Shown piece by piece: positions 28,578-37,229 of a stretch of DNA of 64,000 bases. The first letter of the stretch is position 1. Each line of letters opens with the position of its first letter. This DNA comes from JAJTFA01 sp044351265 (lineage in GTDB: Bacteria > Bacteroidota > Bacteroidia > UKL13-3), in NCBI GenBank assembly GCA_044351265.1, contig JBILGC010000006.1, forward strand, positions 14,822 to 78,821. Reading direction: 5' to 3'. Made by a program: the position numbers and the translations under genes. Below the pieces are notes generated by a model. The model saw only the letters and a list, made by a program, of their open reading frames with translations, did no database searches and had not been told where the DNA came from.

Positions 28578-29716
28578 AAAACATAATATATATCTCCGCA
28601 TGCATCTGTCTATTGGTAGCCTGCAACAACGCAGAAAGGCCCTTAGATGTAAGTCAAGCCGATTCGGTTGCGCCAAAAATTACCATCGAAGAGAATCGTT
28701 TAAAATTGTTGGGTATTGAAAGTTGCCCTGTTCTGATGAGTGAAGTTAATACTACAGTTAGCTCTCCAGGCAAGGTTGTAATTCTCTCTCAGTACCAATC
28801 ATCCGTTACACCCCGCATTAACGGAACGGTTGAAAAAATTATGGTACTCGAAGGACAAAAAATAAAGAAAGGCCAATTGCTGCTCACCATTAGCAGCAAT
28901 GAATTTATACAGTTGCAGGAAACTTTTTTAACCACTCGAAGCGAGCTAGAGTTTATCAAGGCTGACTTTGAGCGACAAAGAAAACTTCGTGAAGAGAATG
29001 TTATTGGCGAAAAGGATTTTCAATTGATTAAGACAAAGTATCAAACATTACAGGCGCGCATGCGCGCTGCTGAGGCAAACCTCCGTATGCTGAATATGGA
29101 TATAAAAAAGCTGGCAGACGAAGGTGAAATATCTCCTTATCTAGAGATTCATGCACCCATCAGCGGATACCTACTCACGCTTCCTTCTACAATCGGTATG
29201 AGCGCCTCAGCCACAACAGAGTTAGCACACATTATCAGCTTGGATAAACTACATGCCGATATTTTTGTGTACGAAAAAGATATTGACCAAGTCTTTGAAG
29301 AGCAGGAAGTAGATATTGAGTTCGTAAATCAAGCAATTCCAAAAACCAAGGGAAGGGTTGAATTTATTGGCAGAGGTATTGATCCCGTGAAAAGAACGGT
29401 TGTTGTGCATGCCGTTTTTCTTTCACCCAAAGGAAATGTACTTCCGGATATGACCTTAAAGGCAACTTTTAAAGGCACCAAAAGCATGCAGCTCACCATT
29501 CCATCTGCAGCCGTGATAAGAGATGGAAATGCTGAGTATGTTTATGTAAAGCAGGCAAACAATGCATTTATGCGTGCGGATATAACCATTAATGGAGGCG
29601 ATGACCATACAGTATTTATTGAGCCAACCGCACAACTGAAAGAAGGAACAGCTGTAGTTTGTAAAGGGAGTTTACTGATTGATGGGGAGATGAAAAAAGA
29701 TGGAATGGAAGAATAA
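28574..29716 (+). CDS. RND efflux periplasmic adaptor, lipoprotein (CzcB/CusB-like)
   Basis: A 380-aa membrane fusion protein of the metal pump. The N-terminus MKNIIYISACICLLVACNN ends in a lipobox (LVAC), so it is probably a lipid-anchored periplasmic protein. It shows a lipoyl-like segment (VTPRINGTVEKIMVLEGQKIKKGQLLLTI), a helical hairpin (about 115-185), the second lipoyl half (IHAPISGYLLTLPSTIGM) and beta-barrel domains. The ATG overlaps the pump stop (ATGA), so translation is coupled. No separate TolC gene follows, consistent with the channel being part of the pump protein. Confidence 0.93.
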   Translation: MKNIIYISACICLLVACNNAERPLDVSQADSVAPKITIEENRLKLLGIESCPVLMSEVNTTVSSPGKVVILSQYQSSVTPRINGTVEKIMVLEGQKIKKGQLLLTISSNEFIQLQETFLTTRSELEFIKADFERQRKLREENVIGEKDFQLIKTKYQTLQARMRAAEANLRMLNMDIKKLADEGEISPYLEIHAPISGYLLTLPSTIGMSASATTELAHIISLDKLHADIFVYEKDIDQVFEEQEVDIEFVNQAIPKTKGRVEFIGRGIDPVKRTVVVHAVFLSPKGNVLPDMTLKATFKGTKSMQLTIPSAAVIRDGNAEYVYVKQANNAFMRADITINGGDDHTVFIEPTAQLKEGTAVVCKGSLLIDGEMKKDGMEE

Positions 29717-29735
29717 AGTAAACTTCTGTATAAGA

Positions 29736-29790
29736 GTTAGGCGTTTGGTATAAGCGTTTTTGAGATTTGTGTAATAGCAGTTTTAAACCA
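29736..29790. repeat. Degenerate intergenic repeat, copy A
   Basis: The GTTAGGCGTTT core (29736-29746), then TAT and AGCGT, and later a GTGTAATAGCAGTTTT block recur in the intergenic region at 34405-34475. The 233-bp gap between the convergent adaptor and apaG genes otherwise shows nothing. Confidence 0.35.
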
Positions 29791-29949
29791 TTATATCAAC
29801 GCAATTGAGTTTATATAACTGTAAACATTTCAACGTTGGAGTCTTTTGGTCTTCTATCTGTTTTTACGGTTAACAAAAGAGATGAATCAAAGACTAATAG
29901 ATCTATTTACTTATTTTGTATATAAAGGAAAATTCAGCCAACATCCAAC

Positions 29950-30336
29950 TCAATTCATCCGAAAAGGCGCGATAAGGGTAAAGCGTGGAATACGTGCCTC
30001 AAAGAGTTTGCCATCCATTTGTCTTTCCATCAGGTAAGTTCCATGCATGGTGCCAATATCAGAAATTAAATTGCATCCCGACACATAGGAGTGGCTTTCT
30101 CCGGGTTCAAGAACAGGTTGCTGGCCTACAACTCCTTCGCCTTCTACTTCACTTTTTTCAAAAGCAATATCGTTTATGTACCAATGTCTGCGAAGCAACT
30201 TTACCGTAAAATCTCCATGATTCTCAATGGTTATGCGATAGGCAAACATATGGCCCTCTCTCGAGCCTGATAAGCGGTCGTTCTGATAGGCTGTTTCAAC
30301 CGTAATTTTTACGTCATGCGTTATTGCTGTATGCAT
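29950..30336 (-). CDS. apaG: ApaG domain protein
   Basis: A 128-aa ApaG protein with an FN3-like beta-sandwich. It starts at the ATG at 30336 (MHTAITHDVKITVE), the usual family start; the frame extends to 30429 without support. The family motifs HMFAYRITIENHGDFTVKLLRRHWYI, GEGVVGQQPVLEPGESHSYVSGC and GTMHGTYLM are all present. ApaG binds Mg and nucleotides in structural studies, and its exact role is unsettled (linked to Co and Mg efflux phenotypes in Enterobacteria). Interesting neighbours: the metal-efflux genes end 233 bp away on the opposite strand. Confidence 0.95.
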   Translation of the reverse strand: MHTAITHDVKITVETAYQNDRLSGSREGHMFAYRITIENHGDFTVKLLRRHWYINDIAFEKSEVEGEGVVGQQPVLEPGESHSYVSGCNLISDIGTMHGTYLMERQMDGKLFEARIPRFTLIAPFRMN

Positions 30337-30550
30337 AATCTTTATAAAAGCGAATCGAATTACGGCAAACTTTGCCCCAATTCCAAGGGTATTGTATGGA
30401 AAATTTCCTGCACGGGATGGCAAATTCAATTCGGACTAAGCGCACCTAAGTTTATTTAACATTCCCTTCACAATCAGATAGCATTGTGCTAACCTGTTGC
30501 TAACACAGGCTTTAAAAGCCGAACAGAATTTTGTGAAACCCAATTAAAGA

Positions 30551-31396
30551 ATGAGCAAACGCAAGTTAAAGCTGGCTGTATTATCTGATATACACCTGGG
30601 CACCATAGGGTGCAGAGCAACAGCCGTTAATCAGTATCTCAAATCTATCGACCCTGAAATTCTAGTGTTAAATGGCGACATTATTGATATGTGGCAGTTT
30701 AAAAAGCGATACTGGCCCGAGTCTCATATGAAAGTGGTGCAGCGTATATTTAAAATGATGGCCAATGGCACACGGGTGTTTTATCTCACCGGAAATCATG
30801 ATGAGATGCTTAGAAAATTCACCGATTTTAAGTTAGGGAATCTGGAGTTACGAGATAAACTGGTGTTGAATCTTGATGGAAAAAAAGCATGGATTTTTCA
30901 TGGCGATGTATTTGATGTAACCATGAAGAGCAGCAAGTGGCTAGCTAAACTTGGTGCAGTTGGGTATGATACCCTAATCTGGATTAATACCATTGTAAAT
31001 GGAGTTTCTGAAAAGATGGGCAAGGGCAGGGTCTCGCTTTCAAAAAAAGTGAAAAACAGCGTTAAGCAAGCCATTAAGTTTATTGATGATTTTGAGCAAA
31101 CCGCTATTGATATGGCTATTTACCATGAATATGATTATGTAGTATGCGGGCATATTCATCAACCCACTAAGCGTTTATATGTAAATGAAAATGGTCAGAC
31201 GCTTTATCTCAATTCCGGTGATTGGATAGAAAATTTAACTGCTTTGGAATACAATAATGGAGAATGGGTAATTTATCATCACCCGGAAAAGCACGAAGAA
31301 CTTGTTATGGAAGAGGATGAATTGATGGTGAAACTACCATCTATGCAGCGCATGTATGAGTTAATCACTACTCGCCAAGTTGCATTCAATACCTGA
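30551..31396 (+). CDS. UDP-2,3-diacylglucosamine diphosphatase-like metallophosphoesterase (LpxH family)
   Basis: A calcineurin-fold phosphoesterase of 281 aa. The metal motifs are complete: SDIHLG, NGDIIDMW, GNHDE, HGDVFD and CGHIH. Homologues in Bacteroidota are annotated as LpxH-like enzymes that release lipid X in lipid A synthesis. The insertion between HGD and the second half (about 110-190) is long and basic, as in that subgroup. The MurG-like glycosyltransferase gene follows after 16 bp, so both may act on a lipid-linked envelope precursor. The exact substrate is inferred. Confidence 0.82.
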   Translation: MSKRKLKLAVLSDIHLGTIGCRATAVNQYLKSIDPEILVLNGDIIDMWQFKKRYWPESHMKVVQRIFKMMANGTRVFYLTGNHDEMLRKFTDFKLGNLELRDKLVLNLDGKKAWIFHGDVFDVTMKSSKWLAKLGAVGYDTLIWINTIVNGVSEKMGKGRVSLSKKVKNSVKQAIKFIDDFEQTAIDMAIYHEYDYVVCGHIHQPTKRLYVNENGQTLYLNSGDWIENLTALEYNNGEWVIYHHPEKHEELVMEEDELMVKLPSMQRMYELITTRQVAFNT

Positions 31397-31412
31397 TTTA
31401 TTTTATCACATC

Positions 31413-32420
31413 ATGAAAATACTATTCGCTATACAGGCTACAGGTAATGGACACATCAGCAGGGCAAGAGAGGTATTGCCATACTTACTCAGGCACGGAG
31501 ATGTTGATGTATTAACCAGCGGTAGGCAAGCCGAAGTAACATTGCCCGTTCTGATTAAATACAAGCATAGGGGTGTTGGCTATACGTTTGGCAAGGATGG
31601 AGGCGTTGATATCATTGATTCTATAAAGCATTTTCGGCCGTTTCATTTTATTAAAGATGTTTTTAGTTTTCCGGTTGAGCAATATGATTTGGTTATAAAT
31701 GATTTTGAGCCGGTAACAGCATGGTCATGTAAGTTAAAAGGTAAACCATGCATTGCTTTAAGTCATCAGTCGGCATTTTTATCAGCGAAGACGCCAAGGC
31801 CAGCAAAAAAAGACAAATTTGCCGAAATAGTCTTTAAACATTACGCACCTTCAACTGCGCAATACGGATTTCATTTTAAGCCTTATGATCATTTCATTTT
31901 TACTCCGGTTATAAGAAAAGATATTAGAAAACTGGAGCCTTCAAATCAAAACCATATAACCGTTTATCTGCCTGCACACGAGGATGCTTGCTTGATTCCT
32001 AACTTTATTAAGCAAAAAGATGTGATGTGGCATGTTTTTTCAAAGCATAGTAAAAGTGCATATACCTTAGAGAATATTCAAGTGAAACCCATAACGAGTG
32101 AAGCTTTTACCGAAAGTTTAGCAGCCGGCAGCGGGTTGCTAACGGCAGGAGGTTTTGAGAGTCCGGCTGAAGCTATTTATCTGCGTAAAAAAGTTTTAGC
32201 CGTACCTATGCATAATCAGTATGAGCAATTATGCAATGCAGAAGCTATGAAAGATATAGGTGTAACTGTGGTTAAAAAAATAGATGCCTCTTTTGGTGCA
32301 CACCTTAATAGTTGGTTAAACTTTGCCACACCACCGGCTATTCATTATGCCGATCACACAGAACGAATTATTGAGCAACTGATTTCTGATTATTCGCGCA
32401 AATGGGCATTTGCTGTTTAA
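31413..32420 (+). CDS. MurG/UGT-like glycosyltransferase
   Basis: A GT-B-fold family 28-like transferase of 335 aa, starting at the ATG at 31413 (MKILFAIQATGNGHISRARE). The GNGHISRA N-terminal acceptor loop and the C-terminal LTAGGFESPAEAIYLRKKVLAVPMHNQYEQLCNAE donor-binding region are typical. The frame also allows a TTG at 31380 but the ATG fits the family better. It ends 4 bp into the convergent GT2 fusion gene. It is probably co-transcribed with the LpxH-like gene; the sugar and acceptor are unknown. Confidence 0.85.
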   Translation: MKILFAIQATGNGHISRAREVLPYLLRHGDVDVLTSGRQAEVTLPVLIKYKHRGVGYTFGKDGGVDIIDSIKHFRPFHFIKDVFSFPVEQYDLVINDFEPVTAWSCKLKGKPCIALSHQSAFLSAKTPRPAKKDKFAEIVFKHYAPSTAQYGFHFKPYDHFIFTPVIRKDIRKLEPSNQNHITVYLPAHEDACLIPNFIKQKDVMWHVFSKHSKSAYTLENIQVKPITSEAFTESLAAGSGLLTAGGFESPAEAIYLRKKVLAVPMHNQYEQLCNAEAMKDIGVTVVKKIDASFGAHLNSWLNFATPPAIHYADHTERIIEQLISDYSRKWAFAV

Positions 32421-34378
32421 TTTCCCAGATTTGCTATGCCGTTCAGAATAATTGAAAGGTCTTTCCCTGTATTATAATCCCTAGCATACATAAAATTTAT
32501 CTTATTTAATGCTCCCTCATTTACCTCGCGGTTGGGATAAGCATCCATTGGCGTAAGCACATTTTTTTTCAGTTTAGGAAGCGTGGTATTGGCTGAATGG
32601 CTTATGTATCCTACCCACGTTTTATCTCCTATAAGTACCGAGAAAATATTGCTGAGAAAGTTTAAGCGTTTTTTTACCACGGTAAGCAATACAGGTAGCA
32701 GCGGAAGAAAACACAAAGACAGCAATACATCCAGTATTCTTTTTTTGCGCAGTTGCAAAGAGTTGTTCAGGGCAAGGCTAATCTCAAGGGTATAAAAATC
32801 TCCCTGAGTGTTTTTGCTATTACTCCCAATAATAAACAAGCTTTCTTCCGGCACAATTTTAAACTGAATGTCAGGCCTGCGTATTTGCCCCATCCAGGTA
32901 ATAATCTGATGCGCAGAAATATCGCGAGAACAAAAGATAATTTCCTCTACCTTAAATAAATCAACCACATCCGCAAGGTTTTCTGTTGTACCCAGATAGC
33001 AGGAATCAGATATTTGAGGCTTGCTCATGCTAATATACCCTGCATAGTCGCAGGATGCTTTTACTTTCATAAGCAAGTCGTATACACGTGCTGACTCCTC
33101 ACTGCTTCCCACAATAATGGTTTTGGTAGCAGTTTCCATAGTGAGGCTAAACTTTTTATATTGAATAGCATACCACCACAACCGGTTTAGATAAGCTGCA
33201 ATAGTAGCCCACGCAGCACCAAATAAAATGAGTGCTCTTGAGAAACGATATCCTTCAGGCACAAATGCATAGAAAACTGCAATGGCAATTGTGCCATAAA
33301 ATACGCCATGCAGCACTGTTGAAAAAGAGCGGGTTTTATCATAAGCACCACTTAAGTATAAACCTGCAAGCCAAAGCAGGGTATATATAATGCCATTCAC
33401 TTTCATAAATGCCAGCGGATATTGTATGCCTTCACCAAACCTTACTTGCTGTGCCCAGTATAACTGTATCACATACATGCCTGCATAAATCAGCAAGGCA
33501 TCGGCAAGTGGTTTAAGCATATTTTTAGCAAACCGCATAAGCAATGAAAGCGCAGCTCTGATATAAATGGCGAGATTGATAAGAAAACCAAAAGTGGCTG
33601 CATGTTTTTGAGAATAGTGTTTGCGGGCAAACGTAACCATAGCTCTATAAAACACAAATACATAATTGATGCTTGATTTTTTTGTGCTTTCGCCTTTGTA
33701 ATGAATGATAGTGGTGTGCGGAAAGTAATAATTTTTAAATCCGTTTAAGGTAATGCGGTAGCTCAGATCAATATCCTCTCCATACATAAAATAGTCTTCA
33801 TCCAGTAAGCCAATTTTATCCAGTACAGATTTGCGCAACATCATAAATGCACCAGCAAGCACATCCACATTGTTTATTTCATCATTATTTAAGTAACCCA
33901 AGTGATAGCGGCCAAATCGCTTAGACTTAGGAAAAAGTGAAGACAGGCCAAACATTTTGTAAAATGCAACTTCCGGTGTTGGCAATCCTCTTTTAGATTC
34001 AGGCAGAAAATGCCCTTTTCCATCTATCATTTTTACACCCGTAGCTCCGGCATCAGGTGTCTTGTCCATAAATTGAATCACCTTTCTGAAACAGTCTTCC
34101 TCAACCACTGTATCTGGATTTAGCAGCAATACATATTCGCCTTTACTTTCTCTTATGGCTTGATTATTTGCTTTAGAAAAACCAACATTCTCCTGGTTTT
34201 CAATTAATCTTACTTCAGGAAATGCGCGTCTTACCATTTCGCAGCTGCCATCGGCAGAATGATTATCTACTACCAGAATTTCTGATTCAATTCCTATACA
34301 TGCTTTTCTCACAGCATATAGCGCCTGCTCTAAAAAATAGCGCACATTGTAATTTACTATAACAACAGAAAGTTTCAT
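32417..34378 (-). CDS. GT2 glycosyltransferase fused to a membrane Rossmann/sugar-phosphotransferase remnant
   Basis: A 653-aa protein with three parts. Residues 1-240 are a GT2 rhamnosyltransferase-like domain: VVIVNYN, VVDNHSADGS, NPDT at 87-90 and EDIDLSYR at 201-208. Residues 260-405 hold several membrane helices. Residues 418-530 form a CoA-binding/Rossmann-like domain (IIVGSSEESARVYD) like that of polyprenyl glycosylphosphotransferases. Residues 543-653 keep the re-entrant helix (KKRILDVLLSLCFLPLLPVLL) and IFSVLIGDKTWVGY. They lack the catalytic stretch in between (the KFRSM region and DE pair), so this part is probably not a working phosphotransferase. It likely builds an exopolysaccharide or lipopolysaccharide glycan. 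Confidence 0.85.
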   Translation of the reverse strand: MKLSVVIVNYNVRYFLEQALYAVRKACIGIESEILVVDNHSADGSCEMVRRAFPEVRLIENQENVGFSKANNQAIRESKGEYVLLLNPDTVVEEDCFRKVIQFMDKTPDAGATGVKMIDGKGHFLPESKRGLPTPEVAFYKMFGLSSLFPKSKRFGRYHLGYLNNDEINNVDVLAGAFMMLRKSVLDKIGLLDEDYFMYGEDIDLSYRITLNGFKNYYFPHTTIIHYKGESTKKSSINYVFVFYRAMVTFARKHYSQKHAATFGFLINLAIYIRAALSLLMRFAKNMLKPLADALLIYAGMYVIQLYWAQQVRFGEGIQYPLAFMKVNGIIYTLLWLAGLYLSGAYDKTRSFSTVLHGVFYGTIAIAVFYAFVPEGYRFSRALILFGAAWATIAAYLNRLWWYAIQYKKFSLTMETATKTIIVGSSEESARVYDLLMKVKASCDYAGYISMSKPQISDSCYLGTTENLADVVDLFKVEEIIFCSRDISAHQIITWMGQIRRPDIQFKIVPEESLFIIGSNSKNTQGDFYTLEISLALNNSLQLRKKRILDVLLSLCFLPLLPVLLTVVKKRLNFLSNIFSVLIGDKTWVGYISHSANTTLPKLKKNVLTPMDAYPNREVNEGALNKINFMYARDYNTGKDLSIILNGIANLGN

Positions 34379-34390
34379 GTAATAACCGAA

Positions 34391-34398
34391 CGAATATA
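34391..34398 (-). promoter_or_regulatory. Candidate -7 box (TATATTCG) for the GT2 fusion gene
   Basis: Minus-strand TAnnTTCG match, 12 nt upstream of the ATG at 34378. No -33 TTG seen. Confidence 0.35.
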
Positions 34399-34404
34399 TA
34401 AATA

Positions 34405-34475
34405 GTTAGGCGTTTTATTATCAGCGTAGGTGTTAAGGGTGCACTATTCGAAATGAGTATAATAGCATTTTTGAC
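34405..34475. repeat. Degenerate intergenic repeat, copy B
   Basis: Shares the GTTAGGCGTTT core and a downstream GTATAATAGCATTTTT block with 29736-29790, in the space between the GT2 fusion gene and recR. Confidence 0.35.
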
Positions 34476-34517
34476 AGGCGGTTGTTTTTTTATCTTACTG
34501 AACGGATAAACTTGTAA

Positions 34518-35123
34518 TTAATGCAGATAAGGTACTCTCAGCGCAATGCTTCGGCCAAGCGTAATTTCATCCGCATATTCCAGTTCTCCGCCAATTGAAA
34601 TCCCTCTGGAGATTGTGCTTAGCGACACCCCCAGGTCTTTTAGTTTTTTTGATAAGTAGAACACAGTTGTATCACCTTCCATGGTTGCGCTTAAGGCCAT
34701 AATGACTTCCGTGGTATTTTCTTTCTTAATACGTTCGGTGAGTTTATCAATATTCAGACTATCTGGTCCAACTCCATTTGCTGGCGAAATAAGTCCGCCA
34801 AGAATATGATAAGTGCCATTGAACTGATTGGTATTTTCAATGGCTATTACATCCCGTAAATCTTCTACTACACAAATGAGCTGCTGATTGCGTTTGGGAT
34901 TATTACAAATATTGCAAACCTCGGTATCGCTAACATTTCCGCACCTGTTACAGTATTTTATTTCGGTTCTTAGGCGCATAATAGCCTCACCCATTTTTAT
35001 GGCATCCTGCTCTTGCTGTTTAAGTATATAAAGGACCATTCGCATAGCTGATTTTTTGCCAATGCCGGGAAATTTGGAGAGCTCATTAACGGCCTCTTCT
35101 ATGAGATGCGAAGGATAATTCAT
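34518..35123 (-). CDS. recR: Recombination mediator RecR
   Basis: Helps RecF and RecO load RecA on gapped DNA. It is 201 aa from the ATG at 35123 (MNYPSHLIEEAVNEL); a TTG in frame at 35132 gives no better match. The family parts are present: a helix-hairpin-helix (LSKFPGIGKKSAMRM), a C4 zinc finger (CNRCGNVSDTEVCNICNN) and a Toprim domain (ICVVEDLRDVIAIENT, FNGTYHILGGLISP). The divergent sodium symporter starts 101 bp away. Confidence 0.96.
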   Translation of the reverse strand: MNYPSHLIEEAVNELSKFPGIGKKSAMRMVLYILKQQEQDAIKMGEAIMRLRTEIKYCNRCGNVSDTEVCNICNNPKRNQQLICVVEDLRDVIAIENTNQFNGTYHILGGLISPANGVGPDSLNIDKLTERIKKENTTEVIMALSATMEGDTTVFYLSKKLKDLGVSLSTISRGISIGGELEYADEITLGRSIALRVPYLH

Positions 35124-35129
35124 GCACTG

Positions 35130-35137
35130 CAAATGTA
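35130..35137 (-). promoter_or_regulatory. recR -7 box (TACATTTG) 6 nt before the start codon
   Basis: Minus-strand exact TAnnTTTG match, 6 nt before the recR ATG; predicted near-leaderless transcript. No -33 TTG at normal distance. Confidence 0.4.
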
Positions 35138-35211
35138 TTTTTAATGTCCTATTTTTTAGCGTATGTGCAAGGGTTGTGGTTAACTATTTTTTATCAAGCA
35201 GGCCTTTAATT

Positions 35212-35219
35212 TAGTTTTG
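35212..35219 (+). promoter_or_regulatory. Symporter -7 box (TAGTTTTG) 5 nt before the start codon
   Basis: Exact TAnnTTTG match, ending 5 nt before the ATG at 35225. No -33 TTG at normal distance; it faces the recR box across a short divergent region. Confidence 0.4.
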
Positions 35220-35224
35220 TTTGT

Positions 35225-36664
35225 ATGTCGCCATTGTTATTATTTTCCTTTATTGTTATTTACTTTCTTGTGCTTCTGGGTGTGGCGTTTTACACATCCC
35301 GTAATTCCAATAACGAAACCTTTTTTATAGGGAATAAAAGCAGCAACTGGATGCTGGTTGCTTTTGGAATGATAGGCACATCGCTAAGCGGGGTTACTTT
35401 TATCTCTGTTCCCGGAACGGTAGGGGTAGCAGGATTTAACTACTTTCAGGTGGTGCTGGGCTATTTCCTTGGCTATCTAGCCGTAGCTTATGTGCTGTTG
35501 CCTTTATATTATAAGCTAAACCTAACTTCTATTTATCATTATCTCGACCATAGATTTGGTAAGCACAGCTATAAAACAGGAGCTTTATTTTTTATCATTT
35601 CCAGAACGATGGGTGCTACCCTGCGTCTGTATTTGGTTATTAATGTTATGCAGCTCTTTATACTCGATCAATTGGGTGTGCCATTTATGGCCACCACCCT
35701 TATTATTCTTTTAATGATTTTGTTGTATACGTTTAAAGGTGGTGTAAAAACAATTGTGTGGACCGATACACTTCAAACATTTTTTATGTTGCTGGCTTTG
35801 GTGGTTTGTGTTGGCTATATCTTACAAGATTTGGATCTAACTCTTAGCAGTGCATGGACGAAGTTAAACGACTCCGGTTATACAGGAATATTCGGGACGA
35901 ACGCAATGGATAAAAAATTCTTTTTGAAACAGATTATAGGTGGAGCATTCATTACCATAAGCATGACAGGCCTTGATCAGGAAATGATGCAAAAAAATAT
36001 CAGTGTAAAAACACTGGGCGATTCTCAAAAAAATATGATCACGTTTAGTACCATTATGGTTTTGGTAAATTTCTTGTTTCTACTTTTGGGGGGGCTTTTA
36101 TATTTGTATGCAAATCACAATGGAATAACTGTAACCGGAGATGATTTATTTCCAACTATTGCCTTGCAATATTTGCCACCGGCTATTTCTATAATATTCA
36201 TTATCGGTCTTATTTCAGCATTGTTTCCCTCAGCTGATGGTGCCATTACTGCCTTAACTTCCTCTTTCTGTATAGATATATTAGGAATTCAGCGCAATGA
36301 AAAATTAAGTGAAACCCAAAAATCAATCACCAGAAAAACCGTTCACCTAACTTTTGCTGCCATATTTGTGGCGTGTGTTTTTGTGTTTAAAATTATTAAC
36401 AACAAATCCATTATTACTATTTTATTAGATGTAGCCGGTTATACTTACGGACCTCTTTTAGGTCTGTTTACATTTGGTATTTTAACTAAGCGCAGCTTAA
36501 ATGATAAATTGGCACCTGTTGTTTGTTTGCTGGCACCTGCGCTTTGTTATATGATACAATTAAATGCTCCGGTTATTTATGGCAATTACCAAATTGGTCT
36601 TGAAATGCTGATACTAAATGGTGCGATGACTTTTGGTGGATTATGGATGGTCAGTGCAAAGTAA
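35225..36664 (+). CDS. Sodium:solute symporter (SSS family)
   Basis: A 479-aa inner membrane transporter with about 13 membrane helices and the LeuT-like fold expected of the family. FFIGNKSSNWMLVAFGMIGTSLSGVTFISVPG in the first two helices is the typical SSS entry, and GLISALFPSADGAITALTSSFCIDI near residue 330 is the conserved helix around the second sodium site. The solute cannot be told from sequence. No partner genes. Confidence 0.92.
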   Translation: MSPLLLFSFIVIYFLVLLGVAFYTSRNSNNETFFIGNKSSNWMLVAFGMIGTSLSGVTFISVPGTVGVAGFNYFQVVLGYFLGYLAVAYVLLPLYYKLNLTSIYHYLDHRFGKHSYKTGALFFIISRTMGATLRLYLVINVMQLFILDQLGVPFMATTLIILLMILLYTFKGGVKTIVWTDTLQTFFMLLALVVCVGYILQDLDLTLSSAWTKLNDSGYTGIFGTNAMDKKFFLKQIIGGAFITISMTGLDQEMMQKNISVKTLGDSQKNMITFSTIMVLVNFLFLLLGGLLYLYANHNGITVTGDDLFPTIALQYLPPAISIIFIIGLISALFPSADGAITALTSSFCIDILGIQRNEKLSETQKSITRKTVHLTFAAIFVACVFVFKIINNKSIITILLDVAGYTYGPLLGLFTFGILTKRSLNDKLAPVVCLLAPALCYMIQLNAPVIYGNYQIGLEMLILNGAMTFGGLWMVSAK

Positions 36665-36682
36665 CAGTAGAATATTGTTGCT

Positions 36683-37198
36683 CTAAGGTTGCTTTTTTAG
36701 CACTGCACGCTGCAAAAAACGCATGGCATAACTGTTAACTGCATGAACCCCATCTTTGGTTTTACTATTAGATGCCGGTTTGGAGGAGCCTGATACAATT
36801 TCATAAAAAAGTATTCCTTCTTTTATCTCATAGGTGCACGATAGGATGCTTCCTTCTACATCGAATAAGGCATAGAGCTTTTCTCCCATTCTGTTCATAT
36901 GTATCAGGATGCCATCACCTTCATCAAGCATATATTTTCCTTCTTCTTCATTTTGAAGGCGCACGGTGTAATTTTTAATCACGGGTTTTTCTGAAGCATA
37001 TGTTGTTTTCCATAACCATAAACTATCTGATAGTTTTTTAATTTCCATTTGCATCATTACCCGCTGCACTTGTCTGCGCGACCCTATTATTTCAAGTTCG
37101 CCTTTCCAGTTGCCCTCATATGGCTGAAGGAATGAGATTTGTGCCTGGCTGATAGCAGCGGAAAGTAGCAATAAAATCAGCATAAAAAATTTACTCAT
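36683..37198 (-). CDS. Exported hypothetical protein, possible lipocalin-like beta-barrel
   Basis: A 171-aa protein from the ATG at 37198 with a clear signal peptide (MSKFFMLILLLLSAAISQAQ). The frame extends to 37258 but that would overlap the next gene. The mature part begins YEGNWKGELEIIG and alternates short strands, a pattern seen in small lipocalin/FABP-like proteins of Bacteroidota. No motif proves this. The C-terminus is basic. It is last in a minus-strand series with the DUF962 and PAP2-like genes. Confidence 0.6.
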   Translation of the reverse strand: MSKFFMLILLLLSAAISQAQISFLQPYEGNWKGELEIIGSRRQVQRVMMQMEIKKLSDSLWLWKTTYASEKPVIKNYTVRLQNEEEGKYMLDEGDGILIHMNRMGEKLYALFDVEGSILSCTYEIKEGILFYEIVSGSSKPASNSKTKDGVHAVNSYAMRFLQRAVLKKQP

Positions 37199-37229
37199 AT
37201 CTGATAGAGCTGATGCTGCCGCTATTTTA

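Noticed and set aside
29717..29949. A tRNA or small RNA gene in the gap before apaG
   Set aside because: No cloverleaf, CCA-type end or strong hairpin could be found; only the degenerate repeat.
29950..30429. Longer start for apaG
   Set aside because: The ATG at 30336 matches the standard ApaG start; the extra 31 residues are not conserved in the family as I know it.
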